Assembly: GCA_010672165.1 (NCBI GenBank)
Contig: JAAHHN010000007.1
Coordinates: forward strand, 1 to 64,000
DNA: 64,000 bases
Reading direction: 5' to 3'
DNA from: Spirulina sp. SIO3F2
Lineage (GTDB): Bacteria; Cyanobacteriota; Cyanobacteriia; Cyanobacteriales; Spirulinaceae
Part shown: positions 17,341-25,872 of the stretch, piece by piece
Layout of the letters: each line of letters starts with the position of its first letter
How positions within the stretch are numbered: position 1 is the stretch's first letter
Position numbers and translations under genes: made by a program
Notes under the pieces: model-generated
Seen by the model: only the letters and a program-made list of their open reading frames with translations
The model's database searches: none
Told to the model about the DNA's origin: nothing

Positions 17341-18978
17341 TTAAAGACTCAATAGATCTCTAAGAGAATTAAGTAATTTATTGATCAAACTATTACTCGA
17401 ATCATTGTGTATAACTTGAATTCTTTCTTTTAAGCGATCGCAAGAAACGTCAGTGATTATATTTTTGTGAATATCCAGACTTATCTGGTCTAAATCTAAC
17501 GGGCCTAAGTATTGAGGTATTCCATGAAAACAAAGCTTCCAGGCAACAATATTGTAGCCATGCATTTGCTCAAGCAGGGTGGGCGAAGGATAGTAATTGG
17601 ATTGCTCTCTATCTGGCAACACACTCAAAGACTTCTGCATTTCTACATGAATCATCGACAGTAGTTTTGCATAGGTATCGCCAAAAATGATTCCTGGGAC
17701 TGAGTTTAAATCAACTTTATCAAGTTCAATATGTCCTATTTTACATGGGACTCCAATAAATACATCTTTGAAATATATAATGTTATAGTGTTCTTGGTTA
17801 CTGATGAATCGAGGTGGCAAGTATGGCTCTTCAACATCAATTACACCCATTTGAAATTCAACACTATCCAGATAAGAATGCAAGTTGTAGTTAAAATGCG
17901 ATTCTATTTCATGCATGTCAGTGTCTTCAATACCGATACAAAATCTAAATGCATCGCATCGTTTACATTCCTCCTCTTTATCGGTAATGAAACGCCGTAT
18001 TTGATTTGCATCTTCTCCAAACCAAATATCTTCAAAGCTGGCATCATGTAAATTTCCAACTGAATACTTATAGCAGAGTTGAACCTCTCCATTTGGCAAA
18101 ATTCTGGCAAAATTAAATGCCGAGTTACACTTATAAGATGGCATCATTGCATGCTCTTTCCATAAGTATAGTTGACGACAATTTTCTAGTCTTCGCACGT
18201 CAGCGCGATCGGAGTAAACCCACTGACCGCTAAAATTTTTTGGATATTCTTGTTGAATTGATGATTGCCGATGATACTGCTGACATAGAGCGATTCGTAG
18301 CCGGTGTTCAATAATATGACGTGACGCTTGGTCTAATACCTCTTGAACTTTATCTCTGATCGGATATAAGCACTCTCGAATGAGATCAGCATCCGGATAT
18401 CGAACAATCATTGTGATGATCCGAATCATATCTATCCCCAGTGATTCCCAGAGATTGATTGCTTCAAGGGTTTCATCCAAGTTGCTTCTCATGATGGTAT
18501 TGTTGACAGCAAAATAAGTCTCATGGTCAGTGAGCCTATCCTTGAGCTTTTTGATATTCTCAATAACTCGTTCATAGTTAGAATGACGGCGTATATAGTT
18601 ATAAGTTTTGGGTGTTCCACCATCGAATGAGAGAGTAATTAGTTGCATGCCAACATCTGACAAAGCATTCAATTTATCCTCACTACAATGGGTTACATTT
18701 GTGATTAACTCTAGCTTCATGTTGAGATCACCAAGCCGTCTCACTAGACTTGAGAAATCTTGATGGAGCATTGGCTCAAAGCCAGAACCAAGAACGGTGT
18801 AACATCCTTTAAGGCATCGAAGTTTATTGACGAGTTCAATGTCAAAAAGTTGAGTGGGTAGAGAAGGCTCAAAACTAACGTGACACATCCGGCAACGCAA
18901 GTTACATGTATTGGTAACTTCAATTTCAAGTAATTCAGGTAATTTCAGTATTCCATTCCAATTATCAAATTGAGCCAT
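17341..18978 (-). CDS. Radical SAM/SPASM protein with two C-terminal repeat modules
   Basis: 545 residues from ATG 18978, which follows AGGA at a spacing of about six bases; a TTG at 18990 is a less likely start. The radical SAM cluster motif CNLRCRMC sits at residues 25-32. A SPASM-type cysteine region lies in the middle (ILPNGEVQLCYKYSVGNLHD, then ECKRCDAFRFC). The C terminus carries two copies of the ~50-residue module (17641-17817 and 17407-17586; cores HYNIIYFKDVFIGVP and GYNIVAWKLCFHGIP). SPASM enzymes modify peptides, sugars or other small molecules. Its place between glycosyltransferase and sugar genes suggests glycan chemistry; the substrate is unknown. Confidence 0.8.
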   Translation of the reverse strand: MAQFDNWNGILKLPELLEIEVTNTCNLRCRMCHVSFEPSLPTQLFDIELVNKLRCLKGCYTVLGSGFEPMLHQDFSSLVRRLGDLNMKLELITNVTHCSEDKLNALSDVGMQLITLSFDGGTPKTYNYIRRHSNYERVIENIKKLKDRLTDHETYFAVNNTIMRSNLDETLEAINLWESLGIDMIRIITMIVRYPDADLIRECLYPIRDKVQEVLDQASRHIIEHRLRIALCQQYHRQSSIQQEYPKNFSGQWVYSDRADVRRLENCRQLYLWKEHAMMPSYKCNSAFNFARILPNGEVQLCYKYSVGNLHDASFEDIWFGEDANQIRRFITDKEEECKRCDAFRFCIGIEDTDMHEIESHFNYNLHSYLDSVEFQMGVIDVEEPYLPPRFISNQEHYNIIYFKDVFIGVPCKIGHIELDKVDLNSVPGIIFGDTYAKLLSMIHVEMQKSLSVLPDREQSNYYPSPTLLEQMHGYNIVAWKLCFHGIPQYLGPLDLDQISLDIHKNIITDVSCDRLKERIQVIHNDSSNSLINKLLNSLRDLLSL

Positions 18979-19109
18979 GGTCTTCCTCAATTGGCAGATC
19001 TAATTATTTTTGTGATAATGAAGTATTTGATCCTTTTTGATAGCTGATGCAAAGGTTGAAATTAATATAGATTTTTCACTAAAAAGCCAACCCTGAACAT
19101 TAAAGAGTT

Positions 19110-20618
19110 CTAGTGGTGTGTGCCTTTGGATATTTTTCTTTCTAATTTATGGGCAGCCATTTTTTTGATATGCTGAACTGTTCCTTTGCCAAACTTTTCA
19201 TTAATCATTTTTAAGTAGTGAGGGCTACTAAAGTAAGACTGAAAAGCATTATCCCGGAACACTAAGACCTGAGCAGCGCTTAGATATTGAGTTCTTAAGG
19301 GCAGGCTCTCAAAAGCATGTTGAGAATATCCTGCCCAAGAACTAGGTAATTCCCATCCTTTTCTTAGAGCTAGATTATAGAGTTGAGAGCCTGGATAGGC
19401 CATTGTTGAATAGAAATTGGCAAACTCACAGTTGAGTTCTAAGGCTAAGTCTAAAGTTGCTTGCATACTCTCGAAATTATCTTCTGGTAAACCAAAGATG
19501 TAGTTGCCAATAACGTTAATGCCGGCATTACGAATTTTTCTGATGGTTTTGTAGATATCAGTTTGTCCAATCTCTTTGTGGACATTATCTCGAACCCGAT
19601 CGCTTGCCGCTTCAATCCCTAAAGCTAACCAGTTCACACCCGCACGCTTTAGCGTATCAAGCATCTGTTCTTGCACCGTATCCACCCGTGCATAAGCCCA
19701 AATATTGAGATCATAACCCCGCTCAATAATGCGATCGCAAATTCCCAGAACATGTTTAGCATTGAGGACAAACATCTCATCAGCAATTTTGAGATTACGG
19801 ACGCCATATTGATTGACCAAGATGTCGATCTCTTGGATGACATGATCTAGGCTCCAATAGCGATAGCTGTTCCCGGTTTGCCCTAGCAAGGCTTCTCCTT
19901 CTTTAAATGGCGCTTGAATACAACAGAAGCTACAGCGGAAGGGACAACCTAGAGTGGTGTAGAGAGCTGCATAGGGGTGACGTGATGAGCCATCAAAACA
20001 ATGCCAGTTGTGGGCTCGATATTTTTCCATTGGGAGTAAATCCCAGGCAATACCCGGTAGCTCACTATCTAAATCTTGAACCAGCGGTGCGCCCGCATTC
20101 GAGCAGACTTCAGACCCCTCAAAGTACCAAAGTCCCCGCACCTGGCTGTAGTCTGGCTGAGCTGTTTTGAGGGTAGTAATAAGGTCACTCAGGGTATAAA
20201 GTCCTTCGCCAGACGCAATAAAATCCGTATCTTCTTCACGGAGCGATCGCTCCGGCAAGGCTGCCACATGGCCACCCACAATAATCATCTTCTGGCTGGG
20301 AATCTGTTTTTTCACCGCACTACAGACAGCGCTCCCCCCAGCCATCACCTGAGTTGAGGCTGAAGGTTGGTGGCCATAAACCACAATTGCCACCAATAAC
20401 GGCTCAATAGCAGCGACCTGCTCGGCAATTTCCGCTGGTTCTAAATTGTCAGCACAGGCATCCAGAATCTGAACAGAATAGCCTTTCTGGCGCATAAATG
20501 TTGCCATTAAGCCTGCCCAGATGGGTGGCTCAATCGCCGTCAGCTCTGATGCTAGCGATTGATAAATGCGCTTGCGGTTGTTGGGGTTGATTAAAAGTAA
20601 ATCAACTTGAGAAGGCAT
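19110..20618 (-). CDS. B12-binding-domain radical SAM protein
   Basis: 502 residues. The N-terminal Rossmann-type cobalamin-binding region (about 5-160: LLLINPNN, GYSVQILDACADNL, IIVGGHVAALPE) precedes the radical SAM domain with CPFRCSFC at residues 225-232. The canonical DxHxxG base-off motif is not evident; the matching segment reads VYGHQPSAST. The family includes methyltransferases and ring-modifying enzymes such as HpnJ/HpnP. GGAG lies eight bases before the ATG. Between a SPASM radical SAM gene and a sugar 3-dehydratase gene it may C-methylate or rearrange a sugar or lipid. That role is inference. Confidence 0.85.
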   Translation of the reverse strand: MPSQVDLLLINPNNRKRIYQSLASELTAIEPPIWAGLMATFMRQKGYSVQILDACADNLEPAEIAEQVAAIEPLLVAIVVYGHQPSASTQVMAGGSAVCSAVKKQIPSQKMIIVGGHVAALPERSLREEDTDFIASGEGLYTLSDLITTLKTAQPDYSQVRGLWYFEGSEVCSNAGAPLVQDLDSELPGIAWDLLPMEKYRAHNWHCFDGSSRHPYAALYTTLGCPFRCSFCCIQAPFKEGEALLGQTGNSYRYWSLDHVIQEIDILVNQYGVRNLKIADEMFVLNAKHVLGICDRIIERGYDLNIWAYARVDTVQEQMLDTLKRAGVNWLALGIEAASDRVRDNVHKEIGQTDIYKTIRKIRNAGINVIGNYIFGLPEDNFESMQATLDLALELNCEFANFYSTMAYPGSQLYNLALRKGWELPSSWAGYSQHAFESLPLRTQYLSAAQVLVFRDNAFQSYFSSPHYLKMINEKFGKGTVQHIKKMAAHKLERKISKGTHH

Positions 20619-20672
20619 ATTGTATGCTCCATCATATGATTTGAGGACGGTAAATTATAGATTTCCCTATAC

Positions 20673-21875
20673 CTATAGGCTGTTGAGTAACTCACAAAGA
20701 CTCAGGATTTTTTGAGATTCTAAACTGGGGTAGTTGCCAATATAGAAGCCATAAAAATGGACATGTTCTACATTGGAATAGTTTTTATGTGCTTCATTCT
20801 CTATGAGCTTACGCAAATAGGGTTGACGTAACTGATTGCCTCCACCTGAAGTCCCCCGCCGAAACTCTACCTTGGCTGCTCGCATCGCTGCTATAACACG
20901 ATCGCGTAATGGGTCATCGGGATGCTTGAGAATTAAGGTAAATGCATAGTTACAACTGCCTTTAAGGGCAAAGTCTGTAAGATATTTACCAGGATCAAGA
21001 TGATCGAGAAAAAGCTGGAAATTTTGCTGTCTGAGTAAATTATTGGCATCAAGACGTTTCAGCTGATTACGCCCAATCACAGCATTGATTTCGGTGCTCC
21101 GGACGTTATAGGCAGGAAAAGCAAAGATAAAGTCAGGATTTAAATCTGGATAATCTTGCCAATAAGTGTGCTTCAGGGAATCAGAGGTAGATTCTCGTAC
21201 CATGCCGTGGGAGCGCAACATTCGGAGGGTTTGATAGAGCTGCTCGTCATCAGTACAAATCATGCCGCCTTCAATAGTGCTGAGGTGGTGAGCATAGTAA
21301 AAAGAAAAGTTCGACATCAGACCGAAGGTTCCCAGCTTCTGACCCTTAAAGGTTGCACCATAAGATTCACAAACATCTTCAATTAATGGAATGTTGCGAT
21401 CGCGCAGCTCATCTAACAACATTTGATTGAGGGCATTGTAGCCCAGCACATGGGTTAAAAAGACTGCCCGTGTTTGAGCTGTGAGCTGCGCTACAACTTG
21501 TTGAGTATCCATCCCCAAAGTGTATGGATCAATATCCACAAAAACAGGTTTGAAGCCACAGTGTAGAACCGCCGCAATATCAGACACCCAAGTTAATGTG
21601 GGTACAATAACTTCACCATCACCATAGGTCTCTCGAATGGCTGTCAGGGTTAGCAGGTTAGCAGAGGAGCCAGAATTCACAAAAACACTATATTGGCACC
21701 CCAACCAGTCTGACCACTCCTGTTCAAAAGCTTGCACATTTTTCGATTGAGTCAGGATCAGATCATCTTGTTTTAAGAAATTGATAACTGCATCTAGATC
21801 TTCGCGAGTGATGTTATTTTCCATCAGCAGCCAGTCAAGGTGACTTGAGGATTGTTGCTTGTGTTGCAACTGCAT
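20673..21875 (-). CDS. PLP-dependent sugar 3-dehydratase of the DegT family (ColD/RfbH-like)
   Basis: 400 residues with the DegT/DnrJ/EryC1/StrS fold: cofactor-phosphate loop (VNSGSSANLLTL), ring-stacking region (VIVPTLTWVSDI) and Asp in LIEDVCESYGA. The position normally held by the Schiff-base lysine reads SFYYAHHLSTIEGG, placing His196-His197 there. The same Lys-to-His change defines ColD (GDP-4-keto-6-deoxymannose 3-dehydratase) and RfbH, which remove the C3 hydroxyl instead of aminating. The length is near that of ColD, and I see no RfbH-type cysteine cluster. It is divergent from the sugar-nucleotide operon. An aminotransferase is unlikely. A second ATG at codon 18 is a possible alternative start. 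Confidence 0.85.
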   Translation of the reverse strand: MQLQHKQQSSSHLDWLLMENNITREDLDAVINFLKQDDLILTQSKNVQAFEQEWSDWLGCQYSVFVNSGSSANLLTLTAIRETYGDGEVIVPTLTWVSDIAAVLHCGFKPVFVDIDPYTLGMDTQQVVAQLTAQTRAVFLTHVLGYNALNQMLLDELRDRNIPLIEDVCESYGATFKGQKLGTFGLMSNFSFYYAHHLSTIEGGMICTDDEQLYQTLRMLRSHGMVRESTSDSLKHTYWQDYPDLNPDFIFAFPAYNVRSTEINAVIGRNQLKRLDANNLLRQQNFQLFLDHLDPGKYLTDFALKGSCNYAFTLILKHPDDPLRDRVIAAMRAAKVEFRRGTSGGGNQLRQPYLRKLIENEAHKNYSNVEHVHFYGFYIGNYPSLESQKILSLCELLNSL

Positions 21876-22179
21876 AGTGTAATCTTCAGCGGATAGCTGT
21901 AATGTTGTTGTAACTGTTTGATGTTGCTTATAGCAGAAGAATATTTACAGCTTTCCTATGTTTACGGTTTAAAATACATAAATCGACATAATGGATTGTG
22001 CAGTCGAGATAGTATTCTTTTAGGCTTAACACTAAGATTGACCTCTATTCCATTACAAACTATTGACTCTTACAATTCAAAATCTTTACATTTTTGGGGT
22101 ACAACATTTAGATAGATGCAGAGCATCTATCCTTTTTGTGTCGGTTGCTTAAGGTTGATCTATTTGGAGAGCGAAACTT
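21876..22179. promoter_or_regulatory. Divergent promoter region between the 3-dehydratase and sugar operon
   Basis: 304 AT-rich bases. Leftward, TATAAG (CTTATA on the plus strand, 21927-21932) is a possible -10. Rightward, TACAAT at 22071-22076 is a possible -10 without a good -35; TTGACC at 22038 is too far away for it. A terminator-like hairpin at 22111-22131 would lie inside the rightward leader. Confidence 0.4.
22111..22131 (+). terminator. Terminator-like hairpin in the leader of the sugar operon
   Basis: GATAGATGC and GCATCTATC pair perfectly around AGA and are followed by CTTTTTG. It sits 48 bases before the first gene. The upstream gene is on the other strand, so on the plus strand this could act as an attenuator rather than as the end of an upstream transcript. 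Confidence 0.5.
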
Positions 22180-23118
22180 GTGAGTTTACATGTCTTAGTG
22201 ACAGGCGCGGCTGGCTATCTCGGTTCTGTGCTGTGTGAGCAGCTTCTGGATGCCAATTATCAGGTCACAGCCTTAGACAATTTGCGGTATGGTCAGAATT
22301 CGTTATTTCATCTCTGCGCCAATCCGCACTTTGATTTTATCTTTGGCGATGCACGGAATCCGGAATTAATGCAACCGTTGACTCAGCACGCTGATGTCAT
22401 TATTCCTTTGGCTGCGATTGTGGGTGCGACTGCTTGCGATCGCGATCCGTGGGCAGCGAAATCTACGAATTTAGAAGCTATTCAAATGCTGAATCAGGTG
22501 CGGAGTCCTCAGCAGCTCTTGGTGTATCCCAATACCAATAGTGGCTATGGCACTCAAACGGGTGAAATCTATTGCACAGAAGACACGCCACTAGAACCAA
22601 TTTCGTTCTATGGGCAAACCAAAGTTCAAGCTGAGTTAGAGCTGCTGGCGTCGTCTAATGTTATTACGCTAAGGTTAGCCACCGTCTTTGGCATGTCGCC
22701 CCGGATGCGACTTGATTTGCTCGTGAACCACTTTACCTATGCAGCGCTCTTTGAGGGTTATATTACGCTGTTTGAAAAGGACTTCAAACGCAATTACATT
22801 CACGTCCGAGATGTGGCGGATGCTTTTATTTATGTGATTGAACATGCTGATGCTCTGCGAGGCCGAGCCTACAATGCAGGCCTCGATGCTGCCAATTTTT
22901 CCAAGGAAGAGCTGGCCCTGAAAATCAAGGCCTATATTCCTAACTTCTATATCCATGCTGCGCCCATTGGCAGCGATCCTGATCAGCGTAACTATATTGT
23001 TTCTAACCAGCGGTTAAGGGAGGCGGGTTTTGAGGCGAAACGTACCTTAGACGAAGGAATTCAGGAGTTAATTAAGGGTTATCGGATGTTGGGTCGAGGT
23101 AAGTTCAAAAATGTCTGA
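22180..23118 (+). CDS. NAD-dependent sugar epimerase/dehydratase (extended SDR)
   Basis: 312 residues from a GTG start with GGAG 11 bases ahead. The NAD-binding GAAGYLG is at residues 9-15, and the catalytic set is Thr119 (NTNSGYG), Tyr144 and Lys148 (FYGQTK). It belongs to the extended SDR group of nucleotide-sugar epimerases and dehydratases. It overlaps the next gene by eight bases (ATGTCTGA), so the two are translationally coupled. In this operon it may supply the 4-keto sugar intermediate or epimerise it; the exact reaction cannot be read from sequence alone. Confidence 0.85.
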   Translation: MSLHVLVTGAAGYLGSVLCEQLLDANYQVTALDNLRYGQNSLFHLCANPHFDFIFGDARNPELMQPLTQHADVIIPLAAIVGATACDRDPWAAKSTNLEAIQMLNQVRSPQQLLVYPNTNSGYGTQTGEIYCTEDTPLEPISFYGQTKVQAELELLASSNVITLRLATVFGMSPRMRLDLLVNHFTYAALFEGYITLFEKDFKRNYIHVRDVADAFIYVIEHADALRGRAYNAGLDAANFSKEELALKIKAYIPNFYIHAAPIGSDPDQRNYIVSNQRLREAGFEAKRTLDEGIQELIKGYRMLGRGKFKNV

Positions 23119-23857
23119 TCAGCCCCGATTGCAAGGCCGATTACAAGACTGTACAGCGGTGATTTTGATGGGTGGTCTGGGCACACGGCTCCGCTCAGTG
23201 GTGTGCGATCGCCCCAAACCTCTCGCTCAAGTCAACGGCCGTCCGTTTATTACCTATCTGTTGGATCAATTAGCGGATACAGGCCTCCAGCGGGTGGTGC
23301 TCTGCACAGGCTATATGGGCGACATGGTAGAAGTTGTTCTCGGACAGATCTGGCGATCGCTGGAATTGATCTATTCTCCAGAAAGCATGCCCCTCGGCAC
23401 GGGCGGCGCTCTCCGTCTTGCGGCTCCCCATCTTCAGTCAGCAACCGCATTGGTGATGAATGGCGATTCTTATTGTGATGTGGATTGGGCGACGCTGTGG
23501 ACACAGCATCAGCGATCGCCCCAAGGCTGCACTATCGTGCTGACGCAGGTGCAAAACGTACAGCGCTTTGGGCAAGTAACGTTGAATACCAGCCAACAGG
23601 TGATCCAGTTTGCAGAGAAAGGCCAAAATTCGGGTTCGGGATGGATTAATGCAGGAATTTATCTGCTGCCTGTCGCAGCGATCGCAGCCCTGCCCGCACA
23701 CCAGCACTGTTCGCTAGAGACCGATCTACTCACGCAGCAAGTGGCGCACAGACAATTACGCGGCGTTAGGACTCAGGGGCTATTTATTGACATTGGACTC
23801 CCCGATTCCTATCAGCAAGCCCAATCTCTCATGAGGGATATTAAGCTCCAGTGCTGA
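23111..23857 (+). CDS. Sugar-phosphate nucleotidyltransferase (HddC-like)
   Basis: 248 residues with the nucleotidyltransferase fold: MGGLGTRLRSVVCDRPKPLA at the N terminus, then SPESMPLGTGGALRLA and VMNGDSYCDVD. Length and motifs fit D-glycero-D-manno-heptose 1-phosphate guanylyltransferase (HddC) and close relatives. The adjacent HddA-like kinase strengthens that reading. Product would be a GDP-sugar. Overlaps the preceding gene by eight bases and the next by one base. Confidence 0.8.
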   Translation: MSDQPRLQGRLQDCTAVILMGGLGTRLRSVVCDRPKPLAQVNGRPFITYLLDQLADTGLQRVVLCTGYMGDMVEVVLGQIWRSLELIYSPESMPLGTGGALRLAAPHLQSATALVMNGDSYCDVDWATLWTQHQRSPQGCTIVLTQVQNVQRFGQVTLNTSQQVIQFAEKGQNSGSGWINAGIYLLPVAAIAALPAHQHCSLETDLLTQQVAHRQLRGVRTQGLFIDIGLPDSYQQAQSLMRDIKLQC

Positions 23858-24924
23858 TGAGCAGAACACCCTTTAGGATTTCCTTTTTCGGTGGTGGCAC
23901 AGACTACCCAAGCTGGTACAAGCACCACGGTGGTTCAGTTTTAGCCACAACGATTAATCACTATTGCTATTTAACCTGCCGCTATCTACCGCCGTTTTTT
24001 GAACATCGGTTCCATGTTGTTTACTCCCGCATAGAAAACTGCTCAACGATTGAGCGGATTCAGCATCCAGCCGTTCGGACTACACTCAAATATCTCAACC
24101 TGCATCAGGGTTTGGAGATTCATCATGATTGTGATTTACCCGCCCGTAGCGGCCTGGGATCTAGCTCGGCGTTTACTGTGGGTTTGCTTCATGCGCTGCA
24201 TGCCCTGCACGGTCAGCACCCCAGCAAGGCCCAACTGGCACAAGAGAGTCTCCACATTGAGCAGAATCTTTTAGGGGAAACCGTGGGTTCTCAAGATCAG
24301 ATCTGTGCGGCTTATGGGGGCTTTAATCACATCACCTTTGGGCTCAATGGTGAGATTTCAATCCAGCCGGTTGAAGTGGATGGCGATCGCCTCCACCAAC
24401 TCAATCGCCATTTGATGCTCTTCTACACAAAGGTGCGGCGCACTGCAACTGCTTCGGAGATCGCCCGCAGCTATGTTCCGAACTTGGTGAAGAAGCAACA
24501 CCAGCTCGGTATGCTGCAAGCGTTGGTGGATGAAGGGCTCAAGATTCTGGTGAACCATCATGATTTAAACTCTTTTGGGGAGCTCCTCCACGAGACTTGG
24601 CAGCTTAAGCGAGACTTGGGAGCGCAAATCTCCAATGCCCAAATTGATGACCTGTATCGCTGTGCACGAGCGGCAGGTGCGGTAGGCGGTAAACTTACAG
24701 GAGCTGGCGGTGGGGGTTTCTTGTTACTGTTTGTGCCACCGGAAAGGCAAGCCACGGTGCGCGATCGCCTCCACAACCTCATCTATGTGCCGTTCCAGTT
24801 TGAAGGGTCAGGCAGTCAGATTATGTTTAGCGATCGCCAGCAACCTGATACGCAAACTAATCAAGCGATCGCGCCCTCGCAAACATTTGTCCACGCGATC
24901 CCTGATCGAGACAGTAAGGATTAA
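23857..24924 (+). CDS. GHMP kinase, heptose-phosphate kinase type (HddA-like)
   Basis: 356 residues from ATG 23857, whose A is the last base of the upstream stop (TGATG); a GTG at 23851 is a less likely alternative. It begins with the sugar-binding RTPFRISFFGGGTDYPSW, followed by the ATP loop PARSGLGSSSAFT and a late GHMP motif GGKLTGAGGGGF. This pattern fits D-glycero-alpha-D-manno-heptose 7-phosphate kinase (HddA), which makes the 1,7-bisphosphate, and related sugar kinases. The phosphatase and isomerase of the GDP-heptose route (GmhB, GmhA) are not in this window. Confidence 0.8.
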   Translation: MSRTPFRISFFGGGTDYPSWYKHHGGSVLATTINHYCYLTCRYLPPFFEHRFHVVYSRIENCSTIERIQHPAVRTTLKYLNLHQGLEIHHDCDLPARSGLGSSSAFTVGLLHALHALHGQHPSKAQLAQESLHIEQNLLGETVGSQDQICAAYGGFNHITFGLNGEISIQPVEVDGDRLHQLNRHLMLFYTKVRRTATASEIARSYVPNLVKKQHQLGMLQALVDEGLKILVNHHDLNSFGELLHETWQLKRDLGAQISNAQIDDLYRCARAAGAVGGKLTGAGGGGFLLLFVPPERQATVRDRLHNLIYVPFQFEGSGSQIMFSDRQQPDTQTNQAIAPSQTFVHAIPDRDSKD

Positions 24925-24939
24925 GGGAGGCAGCCTGAA

Positions 24940-25872
24940 ATGGAACAAAACGACAAAATTTTTGTGGCTGGCAATGACACCCTCATTGGTTCTGCGCTGG
25001 TTCGTCAGCTTAAATCTCAGGGCTATAGTTCGCTCGTTGGGCAAGGCGATCGCGGGCCAGACTTGCGAGATGCGCGTTCTGTTGATACGTTTTTTGCCGC
25101 CCACAAACCTGATTATGTGTTCCTCGTTGCAGGCGAGTCAGGAGGCATCTTGGCCAATCAACACTACCCCGCCCAACTGATGCGAGATAACCTGCTGGTG
25201 CAAACCCATGTGATTGAGAGTGCGTATCGTCATGGGGTGCGCAAGCTTCTCTACCTCGCCAGTTCCTGTAGCTATCCCAAGCATGCTGCCCAGCCGTTGC
25301 AGATAGATTCATTATTAACCGGGCCACTAGAACCCACCAATGTGCCTTATTCCGTTGCCAAACTCGCAGGCTTACACCTTTGTCAAGCCTATCGTCAGCA
25401 ATATCAGGTGGATTTTATTGTAGGGATTCCGGCCAATGCATTTGGCATTGGGGATGACTTTGCGCTAGAGACAGCCCATGTGATCCCCGCCTTGATTCAC
25501 AAACTTCACTGGGCTAAATTGCACAAACAGCCCAGTATTGATGTGTGGGGAACGGGGCAACCGCGACGTGAATTTGTTTTTGCGGATGATCTGGCGGATG
25601 CTTGCCTGTTTGTAATGCAGCATTACAGCAACAGTCTCCCGATCAATCTGGGTGGTGGCACAGATCTGTCAATCCGGGAGTTAGCTGAACTCCTCAAAGC
25701 TGTTGTGGGTTATCAGGGTCGGTTGAACTTTGATACCAGCAAACCCGATGGCATGCCTTTGAAGGCACTCGATTCGACCCCACTGTTGTCTCTCGGCTGG
25801 CAACCCCAAACAGCTCTAGAGTCTGCGATCGCTGCAACATATCAATGGTTCCGAGAGACTGCTGATGGCTAA
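24940..25872 (+). CDS. GDP-fucose-synthase-like SDR (4-keto sugar epimerase/reductase)
   Basis: 310 residues with AAGGGAGG nine bases before the ATG. It resembles GDP-L-fucose synthase (WcaG/Fcl) and ColC. Conserved residues include Ser109 and Cys110 (ASSCSYPK), Tyr137 and Lys141 (YSVAK) and His180 (AHVIPAL). In fucose synthase the Cys and His act in epimerisation and the Tyr/Lys in reduction. The NAD(P) loop reads GNDTLIG, lacking the usual middle glycine. Next to a ColD-type dehydratase it would finish a deoxysugar by epimerising and reducing the 4-keto intermediate. It overlaps the next gene by eight bases (ATGGCTAA). Confidence 0.8.
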   Translation: MEQNDKIFVAGNDTLIGSALVRQLKSQGYSSLVGQGDRGPDLRDARSVDTFFAAHKPDYVFLVAGESGGILANQHYPAQLMRDNLLVQTHVIESAYRHGVRKLLYLASSCSYPKHAAQPLQIDSLLTGPLEPTNVPYSVAKLAGLHLCQAYRQQYQVDFIVGIPANAFGIGDDFALETAHVIPALIHKLHWAKLHKQPSIDVWGTGQPRREFVFADDLADACLFVMQHYSNSLPINLGGGTDLSIRELAELLKAVVGYQGRLNFDTSKPDGMPLKALDSTPLLSLGWQPQTALESAIAATYQWFRETADG

